NCBI RefSeq assembly: GCF_902635505.1
Contig: NC_045430.1
Span: forward strand, 30,213,564 to 30,277,563
Direction: 5' to 3'
Length of the DNA stretch: 64,000 nucleotides
DNA from: Sarcophilus harrisii
Lineage: Eukaryota; Chordata; Mammalia; Dasyuromorphia; Dasyuridae
A model generated the notes under the pieces. That model ran no database searches and had not been told where the DNA came from. It saw only the letters and a program-made list of their open reading frames with translations. Both the position numbers and the translations under genes were made by a program. Of this stretch, positions 21,180-31,621 are shown piece by piece; position 1 is the first letter of the stretch, and the number at the start of each line of letters is the position of its first letter.

Positions 21180-21600
21180 TTTTCTGGTCTGTCAGTTGGG
21201 AAACAAAATGATGATGCAAACCCCAAAGGGGTTAATATTACATAAATCAAAGTGGACAGCCATGAAAATCTGTCATTGTCACCAAACCACTAATTTCAGA
21301 TTGAAATCTAAAACACTCGACTCTTGACTGTTGACCCGGACACTTCAATAAAACCTGTCATTGTTACTTTATGCTGGCCCAGGGACAACAGAGCAGAGCA
21401 AGGGAGGGAGCATGTAACCCAATCCAACTGTATCTCATTGCTCTTCTCCCTCCGAGCCACTCTGAGCTCTCCCCAAAGTCTGACACCTTCAACCACAGCT
21501 TAATTTGAGGTCTGCCTTGTCACGGATCCAGTTCAGATGCGACCTGCCTAAGAACTGGTTCAGAACAATGGAAAGAAAATTAGCACCATGAAGTCCAACC
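21180..21600. promoter_or_regulatory. Candidate non-coding conserved element
   Basis: A repeat-free block with TGTCA-type motifs ('aatctgtcattgtcaccaaa', 'cctgtcattgttacttt') and an interspersed GC-richer section. No coding or splice signal was accepted. The role is inferred only from lack of repeats. Confidence 0.2.
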
Positions 21601-21787
21601 CACCATCTCTCTCTCCTAACCAAAAATATGTAGCAAGGGGAATAAAGTTTTTCTTCTTCTTTTTTTTTTTTTAAATATGGATGACTCCCTTAGAAAAACA
21701 GCTTACATTTATTTAGGTAATTACACCAAGTACTTCCCAGCTCCAAAAGCTGCCTATGACTAGAGAATTTTTTAAAAGGAATGATTT

Positions 21788-21944
21788 GGGGGGCAGCTAG
21801 CTGGTGTAGTGGATAGAGCACCAATCCTGGTGAGGAGGACCTGAGTTCAAATCTTGCCTCCAACACTTAATACTTTCTGGCTGTGTGACCCTGGGCAAGT
21901 CACTTAACCCCAACTGCCTCAGCAAAAAAAAAAAAAAAAAAAAA
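21788..21944 (+). mobile_element. Young marsupial tRNA SINE, full length
   Basis: It runs from 'gggggcagctagctggtgta' through 'gtggatagagcaccaatcct', 'gacctgagttcaaatcttgc', 'ctgtgtgaccctgggcaagt' and 'aaccccaactgcctcagc' to an A tail of about 20 bases. It is flanked by a near-perfect repeat: AAAAGGAATGATTT (21774-21787) and AAAAGGAATAATTT (21945-21958). Low divergence and the long A tail mark it as one of the younger insertions. Confidence 0.9.
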
Positions 21945-21984
21945 AAAAGGAATAATTTTCTTAATTGGTAAAGTAGTATTTAAT

Positions 21985-22320
21985 GTTTCTGTATAAGCAG
22001 AAACAGCAATACTTGGTACACAAGCAACAGCAAGATTGTGCAATGATCAACTATGAAAAACTTGGTTCTTCTCAGTGGTTCAATGATCCAAGGCAATTAC
22101 AAAACACTTTGGATAGGAAATGTCATCTACATCGAGAAAAAGAACTGTGGAGATTGAATGTAAATCAACACATACTATGTTCACTTCTTTTTTTCTGTGT
22201 TTTTTTCTTTCCTGTTGTTTTTCCCTTTTGTTCTGATTTTTCTCTCCCAACATGATTCATAAAGAAATGTGTATTTTAAAAGTAATGCATATGTATAACC
22301 AGAAAAAATAGAACAATTAA
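21985..22320 (+). repeat. LINE-1 3' end fragment
   Basis: 'agattgtgcaatgatcaact', 'atccaaggcaattacaaaac', 'tcatctacatcgagaaaaag' and 'aactgtggagattgaatgta' match the L1 3' UTR also seen at 6720-6900. It lacks the canonical polyadenylation end. Confidence 0.75.
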
Positions 22321-22435
22321 AACCGTTTCTGTATATCCTATTTGTTCTTCCAGAATTTTCAAGCTCAAGAAGTGTTTCTCCCCAATATTGGCACTTGGAT
22401 CCTAAGTCTATTCTCTAAACCAAAAATCAATAATA

Positions 22436-22502
22436 TAGCATGCTATAGTAGACAGAGTACTGGACTTGGCGTTAGGATGACCTGAATTCAAATCCTTCCG
22501 AA
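22436..22502 (+). repeat. SINE head fragment
   Basis: 'gctatagtagacagagtact', 'ggacttggcgttaggatgac' and 'ctgaattcaaatccttccg' form a tRNA-SINE head. Confidence 0.55.
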
Positions 22503-22654
22503 AATGATGAGCAGCTGTTTTAAAATTCCCTTAGATCTCTGGGTTTTTTCATTTCCTCTGCAGCTGAATTCTTATGTATATATGGATGCATGTACACATA
22601 TTTGTATATAAACATGTATGTGTATATGCATGTGTGCATGCATAAATGTATTAT

Positions 22655-22772
22655 TTCCCTATTAGAATGTGATCTCTTTGGGAATGAGTCTTCTTTTTTT
22701 GTTTGTATATTCAGCATTAGCATAGGGTTTAGCACTTGGACTTAATAAAAGCTTATCCATCCATTCATTCGT
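22655..22772 (+). repeat. L2 LINE 3' end
   Basis: 'ccctattagaatgtgatctc', 'tttgtatattcagcattagc' and 'tttagcacttggacttaata' then 'aaagctt' follow the L2 terminal order. Confidence 0.6.
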
Positions 22773-22937
22773 TAATGTATAAACTTAATTTCATCTTTTT
22801 GTAAATCCTTGTCATTAATACTGCAATGTGTTCAATGAAATAATGATTCTTGTAACTTTTGGATACATAATAAAATCTATTGGGCAAACTCCTTTCTTTG
22901 CCCAACTCTCCAAAAATTGAAAAAAAAAAAAAAAAAG

Positions 22938-23015
22938 AAAGAAAATGATGAGCAGGATGCTCTCAGAAAAATCTGGAAAGTCTTCCATGAACTCAAGCAA
23001 AGTGAAATGTATAGT
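22938..23015 (+). repeat. LINE-1 3'-region scrap
   Basis: 'aaatgatgagcaggatgctc' and 'ccatgaactcaagcaaagtg' correspond to the same L1 segment found again in full at 23242-23310. It is a separate broken copy joined directly to the next one. Confidence 0.6.
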
Positions 23016-23722
23016 GTATATGGCAAAGGGCTTTCGAACTGTGCCCTTTGACCCAGCAGTGTTACTATTGGGCTTATATCCCAAAGAGATCTTAAAGGAA
23101 GGGAAGGGACCCACAAAAATGCTGTGGCAGCCCTCTTTGTAGTGGCTAGAAACTGGAAACTGAGTGGATGCCCATCAGTTGGAGAATGGATGAATAAATT
23201 GTGATATATGTATATTATGGAATATTATTGTTCTGTAGGAAATGACCAGCAGGATGATTTCAGAAAAGCCTGGAGAGATTTATATGAACTGATGCTGAGT
23301 GAAATGAGCAGAACCAGGGAGATCATTATACATAGCAACAAGATTATAAGATGATCAATTCTGAAGGACAGGGCTCTTCTTAATAATGAGATGCTTCAGA
23401 CCAGTTCTAATAATGTTGTGATGGAGAGAGCCATCTACACCCAGAGAGAGACCTGTGGTGACTGAGCATGGTTCATAAGATAGCATTTACACTTCTTTTG
23501 TTGTTGTTTGTGCAGCAAGATAATTGTATAAATATGGATGCAAACATTGGATTTACATATATTTTAATATGTTTAACATATATTGGATTATTTTGCCATC
23601 TAGGGGAGGCGGTGAGGGAAAGAGGGGAAAAATTGGGATACAAGGCTTTGTAAGGGTCAGTGTTGAAAAATTATCCATGCATATGTTTTGAAAATAAAAA
23701 GTTTCGATTAAAAAAAAGAAAT
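23016..23722 (+). mobile_element. LINE-1 3' end, 5'-truncated
   Basis: It has 'tttgacccagcagtgttact', 'cccaaagagatcttaaagga', 'actgagtggatgcccatcag', 'tgatgctgagtgaaatgagc', 'agccatctacacccagagag' and 'attatccatgcatatgtttt', with the end 'aaataaaaagtttcgatt' and A tail. It is one of the better preserved L1 ends of the window. Confidence 0.85.
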
Positions 23723-23727
23723 TTACA

Positions 23728-24062
23728 GTGTACAAGTAAGAGCAATGTTGTGAGATGATCAGCTGTGAATGGCTTTGCTATTCTTAATAACACAATGATC
23801 TAGGATTACTCTGAAGGATTTTTGATGAAAAACATTCATCCATACCCAGAGGAAAATAACTACTTGTGTCTGAATTCAGATTGAAAAATACTTTTTTTTT
23901 AAATTTTATTTTTCTTAAGGGTTTTTTGGGGGGCAAGGGGAAATCTATGTTTTCTTTCATAATAAAAATGTTTTGTATAACTTCAAATATGCCTTCTTAA
24001 TTGCGGGGACAGTTAAGATGGGAAGGAAGGGAAAAAATCTAGAACTCAATGTTTTCAAAACA
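23728..24062 (+). repeat. LINE-1 3' end, third adjacent copy
   Basis: 'agagcaatgttgtgagatga', 'tcagctgtgaatggctttgc', 'catacccagaggaaaataac' and a G-rich segment near 23925-23940. A more diverged subfamily follows directly behind the previous L1 tail. Confidence 0.65.
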
Positions 24063-24079
24063 ATTCACAGTGCCCCCTT

Positions 24080-24196
24080 TTACAGTATCATACCCATTAG
24101 TATGTAAGCTCCTTGAGGGCAGGGGCTTTCTTGCTTGTGTTTGTATCTCTAGTGCTTAGCACAGGGCCTGGCATCTAGGAATTTAATAATAAATGC
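24080..24196 (+). repeat. L2 LINE 3' end
   Basis: 'ttagtatgtaagctccttga', 'gggcaggggctttcttgctt', 'tgtatctctagtgcttagca' and 'cagggcctggcatctaggaa' form the classical L2 end. Confidence 0.85.
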
Positions 24197-24425
24197 TTCT
24201 GCCTATCTATTGATTTATCTATCTATCTGTCTGTCTATCAATCATCTATCTGTATTTATCCATTCGTGCATTTATCTATTTACCATGTATTTATCTACCT
24301 ACTATGTATATCTATCCATACATGCATCTTTCTACCAACTTACATATCTATCTACGTACTTATCACTTTATCTCTCCATTCACCCATCTGTCCATCTTTC
24401 CATCCATGCATCTGTCTAGCTAGCT
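24197..24425. repeat. Degenerate (TCTA)n tetranucleotide repeat
   Basis: Runs of 'tatctatctatctgtctgtc' with TCCA, TCTG and TCTA variants across about 230 bases. It has seeded on the L2 3' terminus. A spurious Leu/Ser/Tyr-rich open frame covers it. Confidence 0.85.
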
Positions 24426-24429
24426 ACTA

Positions 24430-24447
24430 ACATATATATATACACAC

Positions 24448-24500
<53 letters not shown>
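24430..24500. repeat. (TA)n microsatellite
   Basis: Alternating TA with a few TGTA and CACA interruptions. It adjoins the TCTA tract and is prone to cruciform formation. Confidence 0.9.
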
Positions 24501-24503
<3 letters not shown>

Positions 24504-24529
24504 CTGGGTTTCTGGTTTCACTAGTGTAG

Positions 24530-24760
24530 AAATTTGCCACCTTATGGGTAAAGTACTGTATCTGAAATCAGAAAGGTTCATCTTTTTAAATTCAAGTCTT
24601 ATCAACTGTATGATATTGGGCAAGTCACTCAACCCTTTTGACCTCAGTTCCTCATCTGTAAAATGAGTAGGGAAGGAAATGGCAAAGCACTGTAGTATCT
24701 TAGCCAAGAAAACCCGAAATGGGGTCACAAAGAGTTGGACTGAATGATAATAACAAATCT
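24530..24760 (+). repeat. SINE with RTE/BovB-like tail
   Basis: Head 'agtactgtatctgaaatcag', body 'actgtatgatattgggcaag' and 'cctcatctgtaaaatgagta', tail 'ggaaatggcaaagcactgta' and 'aaatggggtcacaaagagtt'. Confidence 0.8.
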
Positions 24761-24764
24761 TTAT

Positions 24765-25235
24765 TTTCCCACAGAATATCACATTCATGGTACCCTCAGA
24801 TTCAGCGCCACACTTGTGGTTAGATTCCACCTCTACCACCAAAAGAAGGCAAAGAGACATGGAGGTTGCTCAGCAATCATTCCTTTCCTTCAGACCTGTA
24901 CTGAGGACCTCACTGGGTTTGTTCTCCCAATATGGTGCTATTTAGGGACCATCTGGATTATTCTCTCTAGAATGTGTTACCCTAGGGAATTTTCTGTCTC
25001 TAGAGAGCCCAGTGCCCAAAGACTTTAACTCAAAAACTCTCAAACTTAAGATTACTTATAAGATAATTCCTAATGCTAAAGAAATCCATTTTCAAGATTC
25101 CTTTTCTCAAACCATGTGTACTCAATGCCCTGTTCTTTTGGGCATAGAATGTCCATTCTCAGGAACTCTAGTCTTGAATCTGTGTTCAGCAACACCTTAG
25201 GTGGCAGCAACAGCAACAACACCTGTAACTAGCAT
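24765..25235. other. Unassigned intergenic sequence
   Basis: Unique sequence with an open frame of about 90 residues that resembles no protein I know. No splice or start signals support it. Confidence 0.4.
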
Positions 25236-25239
25236 TTAT

Positions 25240-25442
25240 CTATGGCAGCTGGGTACCACAGTGGAGAGAGCTTAAATCCAGCCTCAGACACATACTAGCT
25301 ATATGATCCTGGGCACTAAGTCACTTAACCTCTGCCTCTGTTCTGTCAGCTGCAAAATCAGGATAATAAGAGTACTTACCTCCTAAGGACAAAATAGGAT
25401 CAGATTTGTAAAATGCTTAAAATCCTAGCTAATCATCATTAT
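25240..25442 (+). repeat. MIR/THER SINE
   Basis: 'ggcagctgggtaccacagtg', 'aatccagcctcagacacata', 'ctagctatatgatcctgggc' and 'aggataataagagtacttac' follow the MIR/THER order. Confidence 0.75.
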
Positions 25443-25444
25443 TC

Positions 25445-25668
25445 TTCTTCTTTAATGCTTTAAGGTTTATAAATCCTTTTATGCTTGTTATTTTATTTGA
25501 TGTTCACAACAACCCTGTGACTATTATTTTCATTTTACAGATTAGGAAATCAGAGGCAGTGAAGAGCAGTAACTTGTCCAGGGTGACACATCTAGTAAGA
25601 ATCTGAGGCAGCATTTGAGCTTGAGTCATTCAAGTTATCCTGACTCCAAATTCTGAACCCTGCCCTGT
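25445..25668 (-). repeat. MIR SINE, antisense, near full length
   Basis: 'tttaaggtttataaatcctt', 'gttcacaacaaccctgtgac', 'cattttacagattaggaaat', 'agtaacttgtccagggtgac' and 'cctgactccaaattctg'. It forms a tail-to-tail pair with the preceding plus-strand SINE. Confidence 0.75.
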
Positions 25669-25797
25669 ACCCGATAGATATCTCAAGAACTTTTATAGTC
25701 CAAGAACACACTAGCAAGCACATGCAAGTAGCCAGGGGATTCTCTTACAGCAACCATTTCTGTGTCCAGGGTCACATTAACTGTCCCTGGCTCCCTC

Positions 25798-26250
25798 AAA
25801 GAGAGGGGAGAGAATGAAAAGGAAGGAGAGGGAAGAGGGGAAAAGAGGGAGGAAAGGAAAAAAAGAGACAGGAGGAGAGAGAAAGAGAGAGGAGGAAGTG
25901 GGGAAAGAAAGAAAAAGAGAGAGAAAAACTAAAACAGGAAGGAAAGGGGGGGGAGAAAGAGAGAGATTAAGAGAGGGGAAAGAAAAAAGAGGGAAAAGAG
26001 AATAGGAAGGAGGGAAAGGAGGAAGGAAAACAGAGAGACAGAAGAGAGAGAGAAAGGAAGGAAAAGAGAGAAAAACGGAAAGGGAGAGACTGAGAAGGAT
26101 GGAGAAAAAAGAGGGAGAGGAAAAGAGAAGGGAACGAGGAAGAAGGGGAAATGGGAAAGGAGATACCCATACATCTAACTTGTAAATAAAAGGCTATTTA
26201 AAAAAAGAAAGAAAGAAATGGGAAAGGAGAGAGGAGAAAAGGGAGAGTCA
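25798..26250. repeat. Purine-rich (GA/GGAA)n block with L1 tail
   Basis: About 360 bases of almost pure A/G on the plus strand, then 'catacatctaacttgtaaat' and 'aaaaggctattta' at 26165-26205. The latter matches the end of an L1 subfamily whose 3' UTR has a G/A-rich tract. The block probably grew from that tract. Lys/Arg/Glu open frames here are artefacts. Confidence 0.75.
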
Positions 26251-26259
26251 ACTAAGCTA

Positions 26260-27395
26260 AGTAGTTATCACTGGAAAAGTCATCAGATTGATCTATCAAG
26301 GAATGCCCTCATCAACCTCTCTGACATTCTCTTCCCAGTTAAATATTTGTTGTCCTTGTAATTTAAACCAGGGCTGTTTGGGGGCACAGAGGTCCAATCC
26401 CAGATTTCTGGAGAGTTTCTAGGAAACTAATGGGGGAGTTCCAAACATAGTTTTTTCTTGATTTCCTCCTCAAGTACCTTGAATGAAAAAATCTCAGCTA
26501 AACCCAAATGGTACAGCTCTCAAGACTCCCTTCCAACAGTCTCTTGTGTGCTTCCAAACTTCCATAGCTGATGGGCCCCAAGGAGACAAATTGGACAAGC
26601 AAAAGGCTTTACACAGTGTAACAGCAGGCTGGGATTCTCTCCCAATGGGTGGTGAAACCCATGACAAAGCAGAAGTCAGGGCTAAGTTGTATGCCCATTT
26701 GCAAAATCTCTCCCTGCTTCCTCACTTCATGAAGCTCTATCTATCTCTGTTCCCGGCTCTCACTTGAGCATTTCTGCTTTCGATTGTCTTTCTTATGGCA
26801 GCCTCCCAGGAAACACATTGCAGACCATGCTATACATAGAATCTCAGGTAAACTTATTATTATTTTTTTTAAATATGAGATGGGTGACTTGGAAGGGAGT
26901 GTGTTAATTCTAGAAGTCCAAAATAAATTGGCGTCAGCTTTCTATGTCAACAGACTGGATGATGCCGTGAGTAATGATAAACTTACACTAGGTCTTGAAA
27001 GTCTTCTCTGATTTGCCTATAAATTAAACCCTGAATTGCATTTCCTTGAAACAACAGCAGATGGGAAGGGTGCCTGATCAATTAATTGTTTAACATAGCT
27101 GTCAAGTCACAGAGCAGGTTAAGTAGCTTTCCAGATGTGTAAACGAAACTTTTAAGTAAGAACCAAAGTTCTTCCAACAGAGACAAGTTCTATTCAGAAA
27201 ATCCTCCTGCTGGCACCCAGAGAATCAATGTGACTTTGTGAAGCTTTTTTGGCAAAAACAGCAGAGACCTCTAACTTCTCTGAAGTTACCAGTGTGACCA
27301 TAAATATTTGCAATTCAAATTTCTACCTAAGAACAGGAACTGAACCTACTGTGGAAAGGCTGTTGCTCAGATAGAATTTGTTCTCTAAAGGCATT
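26260..27395. promoter_or_regulatory. Unique region with candidate conserved element
   Basis: More than 1.1 kb without a clear repeat. At about 27080-27115 'tgatcaattaattgtttaac' and 'atagctgtcaagtcacagag' combine TAATTG and TGTCA cores, as in homeodomain/TALE sites. No exon was accepted. The 94-residue open frame at 26483 has no recognisable domain. Confidence 0.2.
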
Positions 27396-27399
27396 TTTA

Positions 27400-27515
27400 T
27401 AGGTATTCTTATTCCCATTATAAAGATAACAAAACTGAGAGCGAGGGTTTAAGTGACAGCTAGCAAATCAGTCAGGAAATGGTCTTCCCACCATAACATA
27501 ATGCCTCTGAACAAA
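27400..27515 (-). repeat. MIR-derived segment, paralogous to 28.7 kb
   Basis: 'cattataaagataacaaaac', 'gtgacagctagcaaatcagt' and 'caggaaatg' repeat nearly unchanged at 28725-28800. The backbone is antisense MIR, but both copies share unusual derived bases. Confidence 0.6.
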
Positions 27516-27707
27516 AGAATTGGTTTGTTATTATTTACATGTCACTTCTTGTATGAAAGCCTTCCTTCTAACTAAGATAAATAAGCCAATGTGCCCTTGG
27601 TGTAGACTGTATGTGTACCTATAATCCCATGTAATAATAGTGGACTACAGAAGTACAAGGGAATTCCAGCTGGAGATCATAGAAAGATAGCCATCACTTT
27701 ATTCATT

Positions 27708-27960
27708 TAAAAAAATTTTTTAATAGCTTTTTATTTACAGGTTATATGTATAGGTAATTTTACAGCATTGACAATTGCCAAATCTTTTGTTCCAATTTTT
27801 CCCCTCCTTCCCCCCACTCCTTCCGCCAGATGGCAGGATGACCAGTAGATGTTAAATATATTCAAGTATAAATTAGATACACAATAAGTATACATGACCA
27901 AACTGTTATTTTGCTGTACAAAAAGAATTGGACTCTGAAATATTGTACAATTAGCCTGCG
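27708..27960 (-). mobile_element. LINE-1 3' tail, antisense, with target-site duplication
   Basis: 'aatagctttttatttacagg', 'ttttacagcattgacaattg', 'ccagatggcaggatgaccag' and 'ttgctgtacaaaaagaattg'. It is flanked by the perfect 14-bp repeat TCACTTTATTCATT at 27694-27707 and 27961-27974. It is a short 5'-truncated insertion of the subfamily that ends '..tttacagcattgacaattg' (antisense). Confidence 0.92.
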
Positions 27961-27974
27961 TCACTTTATTCATT

Positions 27975-28400
27975 GGTCTAATATTTGAGCCACCTGCCCA
28001 GCAATCTTGTCAAGGTCTCTCTGACTCATGTGCATAAACTACAAGACCCTATCTCTCATCCACCCCTCAAAAGCATGGTGATTTAAGTAAGTTTGCATGT
28101 CTTGGCTTCCTGTGAGTGAATCTTAACTTTTACCAATAGAGTGAAAGGAAAGTAAGTGTAGAACCCTGTTTCACGGTTAAGGGGAAGAGAGTAAGAATCA
28201 CATAATCCCAGCATTAAGGGAGAAGGGATCTCAAAGATCATAGAAGAAATAATTTTAGCATCAAATTTAAAAGGAGGAGAAAAGAATGTTTTCTGGTCTT
28301 CTGGGTTCATTAAGGAAAAGAATATTATAACAGAAACTGGGAAGGTCTCAGTTATCCTCCCCAAACTTGCCAATGTAAGCTGACTCTAATGTGTTTGCTA
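27975..28400. other. Unassigned intergenic sequence
   Basis: No repeat or gene is recognised. A 96-residue minus-strand open frame has no recognisable content. Confidence 0.4.
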
Positions 28401-28405
28401 TAGAG

Positions 28406-28592
28406 CAGGGATCCTCAAACTTTTTAAATAGGGGGCCAGTTCACTGTCCCTCAGACTGTGGGAGGACCGGACTATAGTAAAAACAAAAACTTTGTTTTGT
28501 GGGCCTTTAAATAAAGAAACTTCCTAGCCCTGGGTGAGGGGGATAAACGTCCTCAGCTGCTGCATCTGGCCCTTGTAGTTTGAGGACCCCTG
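28406..28592 (+). mobile_element. Non-autonomous hAT element (copy 2)
   Basis: It begins 'cagggatcctcaaacttttt' and ends 'gtttgaggacccctg'. At 187 bp it has the same interior as copy 1. Its flanks, ctatagag (28398-28405) and catagagc (28593-28600), share 'atagag', in keeping with an 8-bp hAT target duplication that has drifted. Confidence 0.85.
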
Positions 28593-28659
28593 CATAGAGC
28601 TTCCACTGAGAAGCAGATATAAGAATAATGTATATGTTAGATAACACTGTAGAGCTCTC

Positions 28660-28860
28660 CCGACTTACCAAAGCCTTTATATCCATCTGATCCTTGCAAC
28701 AACCACCCACTTATACACATCATTATCCCCACTATAAAGATAACAAAACTGAGGGTGAGGGCTTAAGTGATAGCTAGCAAATCAGTCAGGATATGAACTT
28801 TGACCTTTTCTGATTGCAAATATAGCAGTCTTCCTACTAACCCATAATGTCTCTTAGATG
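28660..28860 (-). repeat. MIR SINE, antisense, paralogous to 27.4 kb
   Basis: 'gatccttgcaacaaccaccc', 'ccccactataaagataacaa', 'taagtgatagctagcaaatc' and 'agtcttcctactaaccc' follow antisense MIR order. It shares derived bases with 27400-27515. Confidence 0.65.
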
Positions 28861-28991
28861 TAATGATTAATCTTTATAGAGGGTTTGACTTTCTATATGT
28901 ATCAGAAATGTGATTCCTAAATGAAATTTTTCTTAAAAATTTTATTCATTTGGGTAATGTTTATGAAATAAAATAGCAACATATCATTCTT

Positions 28992-29558
28992 TTTTTATTA
29001 AAGTTTTTTTTATTTTCAAAACTGACCCTTGCAAAACCTTGTGTTCCAAATTTCCCCCCTCCTTCTTCCAGCACCGACCTTAGATGGCAAATATATGTTG
29101 AACATGTTAAAAGTTTATGTTAAATCCAATATCTGTATGCATATTTATATAATTATCTTGCTGTACAAGAAAAATCAAGTCAAAAAGAAAAAATGAGAAA
29201 GAAAACAAAATGCAAGGAAACAACAACAAAAAGAGTGAAAATGCTATATTGTGAACCACACTCAGGTCCCACAGTTCTCTCACAGGATGTAGAGGGCTCT
29301 CTTGATCACAAGATCATTGCAACTGGTCTGAATCACCTCAATGTTGAAGAGGATTGTTCATCATATAATCTTGTTGCCATATACAATGATCTCCTGGTTC
29401 TGCTTATTTTACTCAGTATCAGTTCCTGTAAGTCTCTCCAGGCCTCTCTGAAATCATCCTGCTGGTCATTTCTTAAAGAACAATAATAATCTATAACATT
29501 CATATATCATAATTCATTCAGCCATTCTCCAACTCACGGGCATCCACTCAGTTTCCAT
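28992..29558 (-). mobile_element. LINE-1 3' end, antisense, with target-site duplication
   Basis: 'cccttgcaaaaccttgtgtt', 'agaaaacaaaatgcaaggaa', 'gagtgaaaatgctatattgt', 'tctgcttattttactcagta', 'tctctgaaatcatcctgctg' and 'cattctccaactcacgggca'. It is flanked by the perfect 15-bp repeat CAACATATCATTCTT at 28977-28991 and 29559-29573. It is 5'-truncated to about 0.57 kb, and any frame in it is the antisense shadow of the L1 end. Confidence 0.93.
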
Positions 29559-29714
29559 CAACATATCATTCTTAAACATAAATATAAAATAGGAAATTAG
29601 GTATAAAATTATAAGGAGGTTAAATTATATACAATTATAAAATAATCATATTGAAATTTTTTAGTTCATAATTGTGATTTTGAAAATTGAGAAATCTCAC
29701 TTGTAACTTATAGT

Positions 29715-29822
29715 TTTGAAGAGTTGCCCAGGATCATACAACCAACATATGGCAAAGGGAGAACTTGAACTCAGGTCTTTCTGTTCAAGTCCAGTCCCCT
29801 ATGCATCTGCTATACTGTTTCT
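29715..29822 (-). repeat. SINE head fragment, antisense
   Basis: 'gagttgcccaggatcataca', 'gagaacttgaactcaggtct' and 'ttctgttcaagtccagtccc' form an antisense tRNA-SINE head. Confidence 0.6.
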
Positions 29823-29847
29823 CGATTATAAAAATAACTGACATTTA

Positions 29848-29937
29848 TTCAGGATGTCCCAGAGGTCCTTTTAAAAGTCCTATTTTAGGTTAAGTGCTAT
29901 TTTAATCCATAATATCTTATAACTTGGGACAACCCAC
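29848..29937. mobile_element. Possible mariner-derived small element
   Basis: 'aggatgtcccagaggtcctt' at the left and 'ataacttgggacaacc' at the right resemble mariner-type inverted termini (gggtgtcccaaaag). The interior 'gtgctattttaatcca' fits too. It is short and diverged. Confidence 0.35.
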
Positions 29938-29939
29938 AT

Positions 29940-31615
29940 AGCACTCTCAGATTTGCTGGTGTAAGAGCAAGTTTAGAGGCAAAAATGAGCTGTGCCATAC
30001 TCCCTGGCGTGTAATTACTCATTGAGATTTGTCTGAGTTTATCTCTGGGGAAGTCTCACTTCTCACACAGGAAGGAAGCTACTCATTCTGACATTCATTG
30101 ACTCATCCCTCTGACTTCCAGGAATAATTCCATTTTTGGCTCTAATCTAAAATCCCCCCCCCCAAATGAGGGAAAATAAAAAGTTAACCCATACACAATA
30201 CAATAAGACAATAATTTATTCCTATATAGAAAACAATGATAAATATAAGGGAACCACAGCATGAATTAACAGAATGATTTAAAAAGGATTTAGTATCTTG
30301 ACTGATTTCTACTAGTCCTGTCAGCTGGAATTCAAGACCTGTAGGGACATGAAAAGGGCTTTTTACAATACTGATAATTCCTCATGTTACATTTCACCTC
30401 TGTTGGCGTTATCCAGGCGAAGAGCTTGTCCAGATATTAACTCTGCTATTGGTTCCAGCCTATTTCTCCTTTTCATCAGATGTTATATCCTGCCCCTCAT
30501 TATGACAATGCAGGGAAGGGAGAGGCGGGTGACCGGTGGACTACTCAGGGGATAGCAAGATTCTAAAGCATCAAAAAAGTCTTTTCAGTGCCAGCCTGGT
30601 TGGAGAAATTTAGGAAGCTTGTCAACCCCAAGGCCCATGACTCATGCCCCAGACAGGGCCCCCCGACTTCAGTATGGCAGGCAGAAAATGTCTGTGAAGG
30701 TTCAAAGGGTGGGGAGGAAGCTCCTGCATTATTTTAGCTACTCTGCAGATCAGTAAATACTTATTGAACTGAATTGGATCAAATGAGAAACTTAATGACT
30801 TTTCTCCTGCTCCCACAGCCAGTGCCGAGATTGATTTGACCTGAAGCATTCATGACTCCATGCTCAAAACTGCCAATTGGTCAGCAGTCAAGTATTTATT
30901 AAGCACTTACTATATGTCTAATAATATACCATATCTCCTGCCTATAAAGTAGCCATCAAGATAGAGGGATTGTGGCCTCTGTGATTTCATTTTATGACTA
31001 AAATCTAAATATAATATTTGATCCCACTTTTTTCTAAAGACTAAAATCAGAACCACAAATTCCCAACTTTCTAGTCATGCAAAAAAATCCCCATTTGGAA
31101 GGACTTCCCCCTTCCAAAAGCTTTGATTGTAGCAGGCCTGAGAGCCAGATTTCCCAAGTTCTGTCCAGACTGTAGAACTCTGGATCAAAGGAGACACAGA
31201 TTCTTGCCACCTGTTTCCATGATCCCTTCTCCCGCCTGACCAGCCTTCACCAGCAGCTGCTCTTCTGCCAGGAGCAGGGAACAATACTGGAGGCTGAACC
31301 AAGTGCAGTTAACCCAGGACAGGAGCCCTGAATGCCAGAGCAGCTGAGTCTCCTATCTCCCTTCTCCAGTTACCATCCCTGCTGCTCACACCTGCTGCCT
31401 CTCTGCTGCCATGGAGGGCCTGGGGTAGAGGCGGGAGGGCTCCAGCTGGCAGGGTGGTTTGGTGCCAGAATTACATAAGAATGAACAGTTCTGGCCCTGC
31501 TCTTGGTCCTCCCACCTACTGTGTCCACACTGAAGAAGGGAGAGACAGATGCAGAGCCCTAAAAGCAAATACTCACATTCATGGACTTTCAAGAGAATTG
31601 GAAGAAAATAGGAAA
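29940..31615. other. Mostly unassigned intergenic sequence
   Basis: A C run at 30153-30164 and an antisense L2 scrap at about 30884-30925 ('caagtatttattaagcactt') are the only repeats recognised. No exon was accepted. The open frames near 31.1-31.7 kb (up to 87 residues) overlap on both strands and show no domain. Confidence 0.4.
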
Positions 31616-31621
31616 GGTTGG

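Noticed and set aside
24210-24419. 69-codon Leu/Ser/Tyr-rich frame
   Set aside because: It is a translation of the TCTA tetranucleotide tract.
24420-24860. 146-codon minus-strand frame containing an Ile-Tyr repeat
   Set aside because: It spans the TA microsatellite and an antisense RTE-tailed SINE.
25814-26174. Lys/Arg/Glu-rich and Ser/Phe/Leu-rich open frames
   Set aside because: They are translations of the purine-rich tract and its complement.
29193-29486. 97-codon frame resembling a small protein
   Set aside because: It is the antisense shadow of the L1 3' end bounded by a clear target-site duplication.
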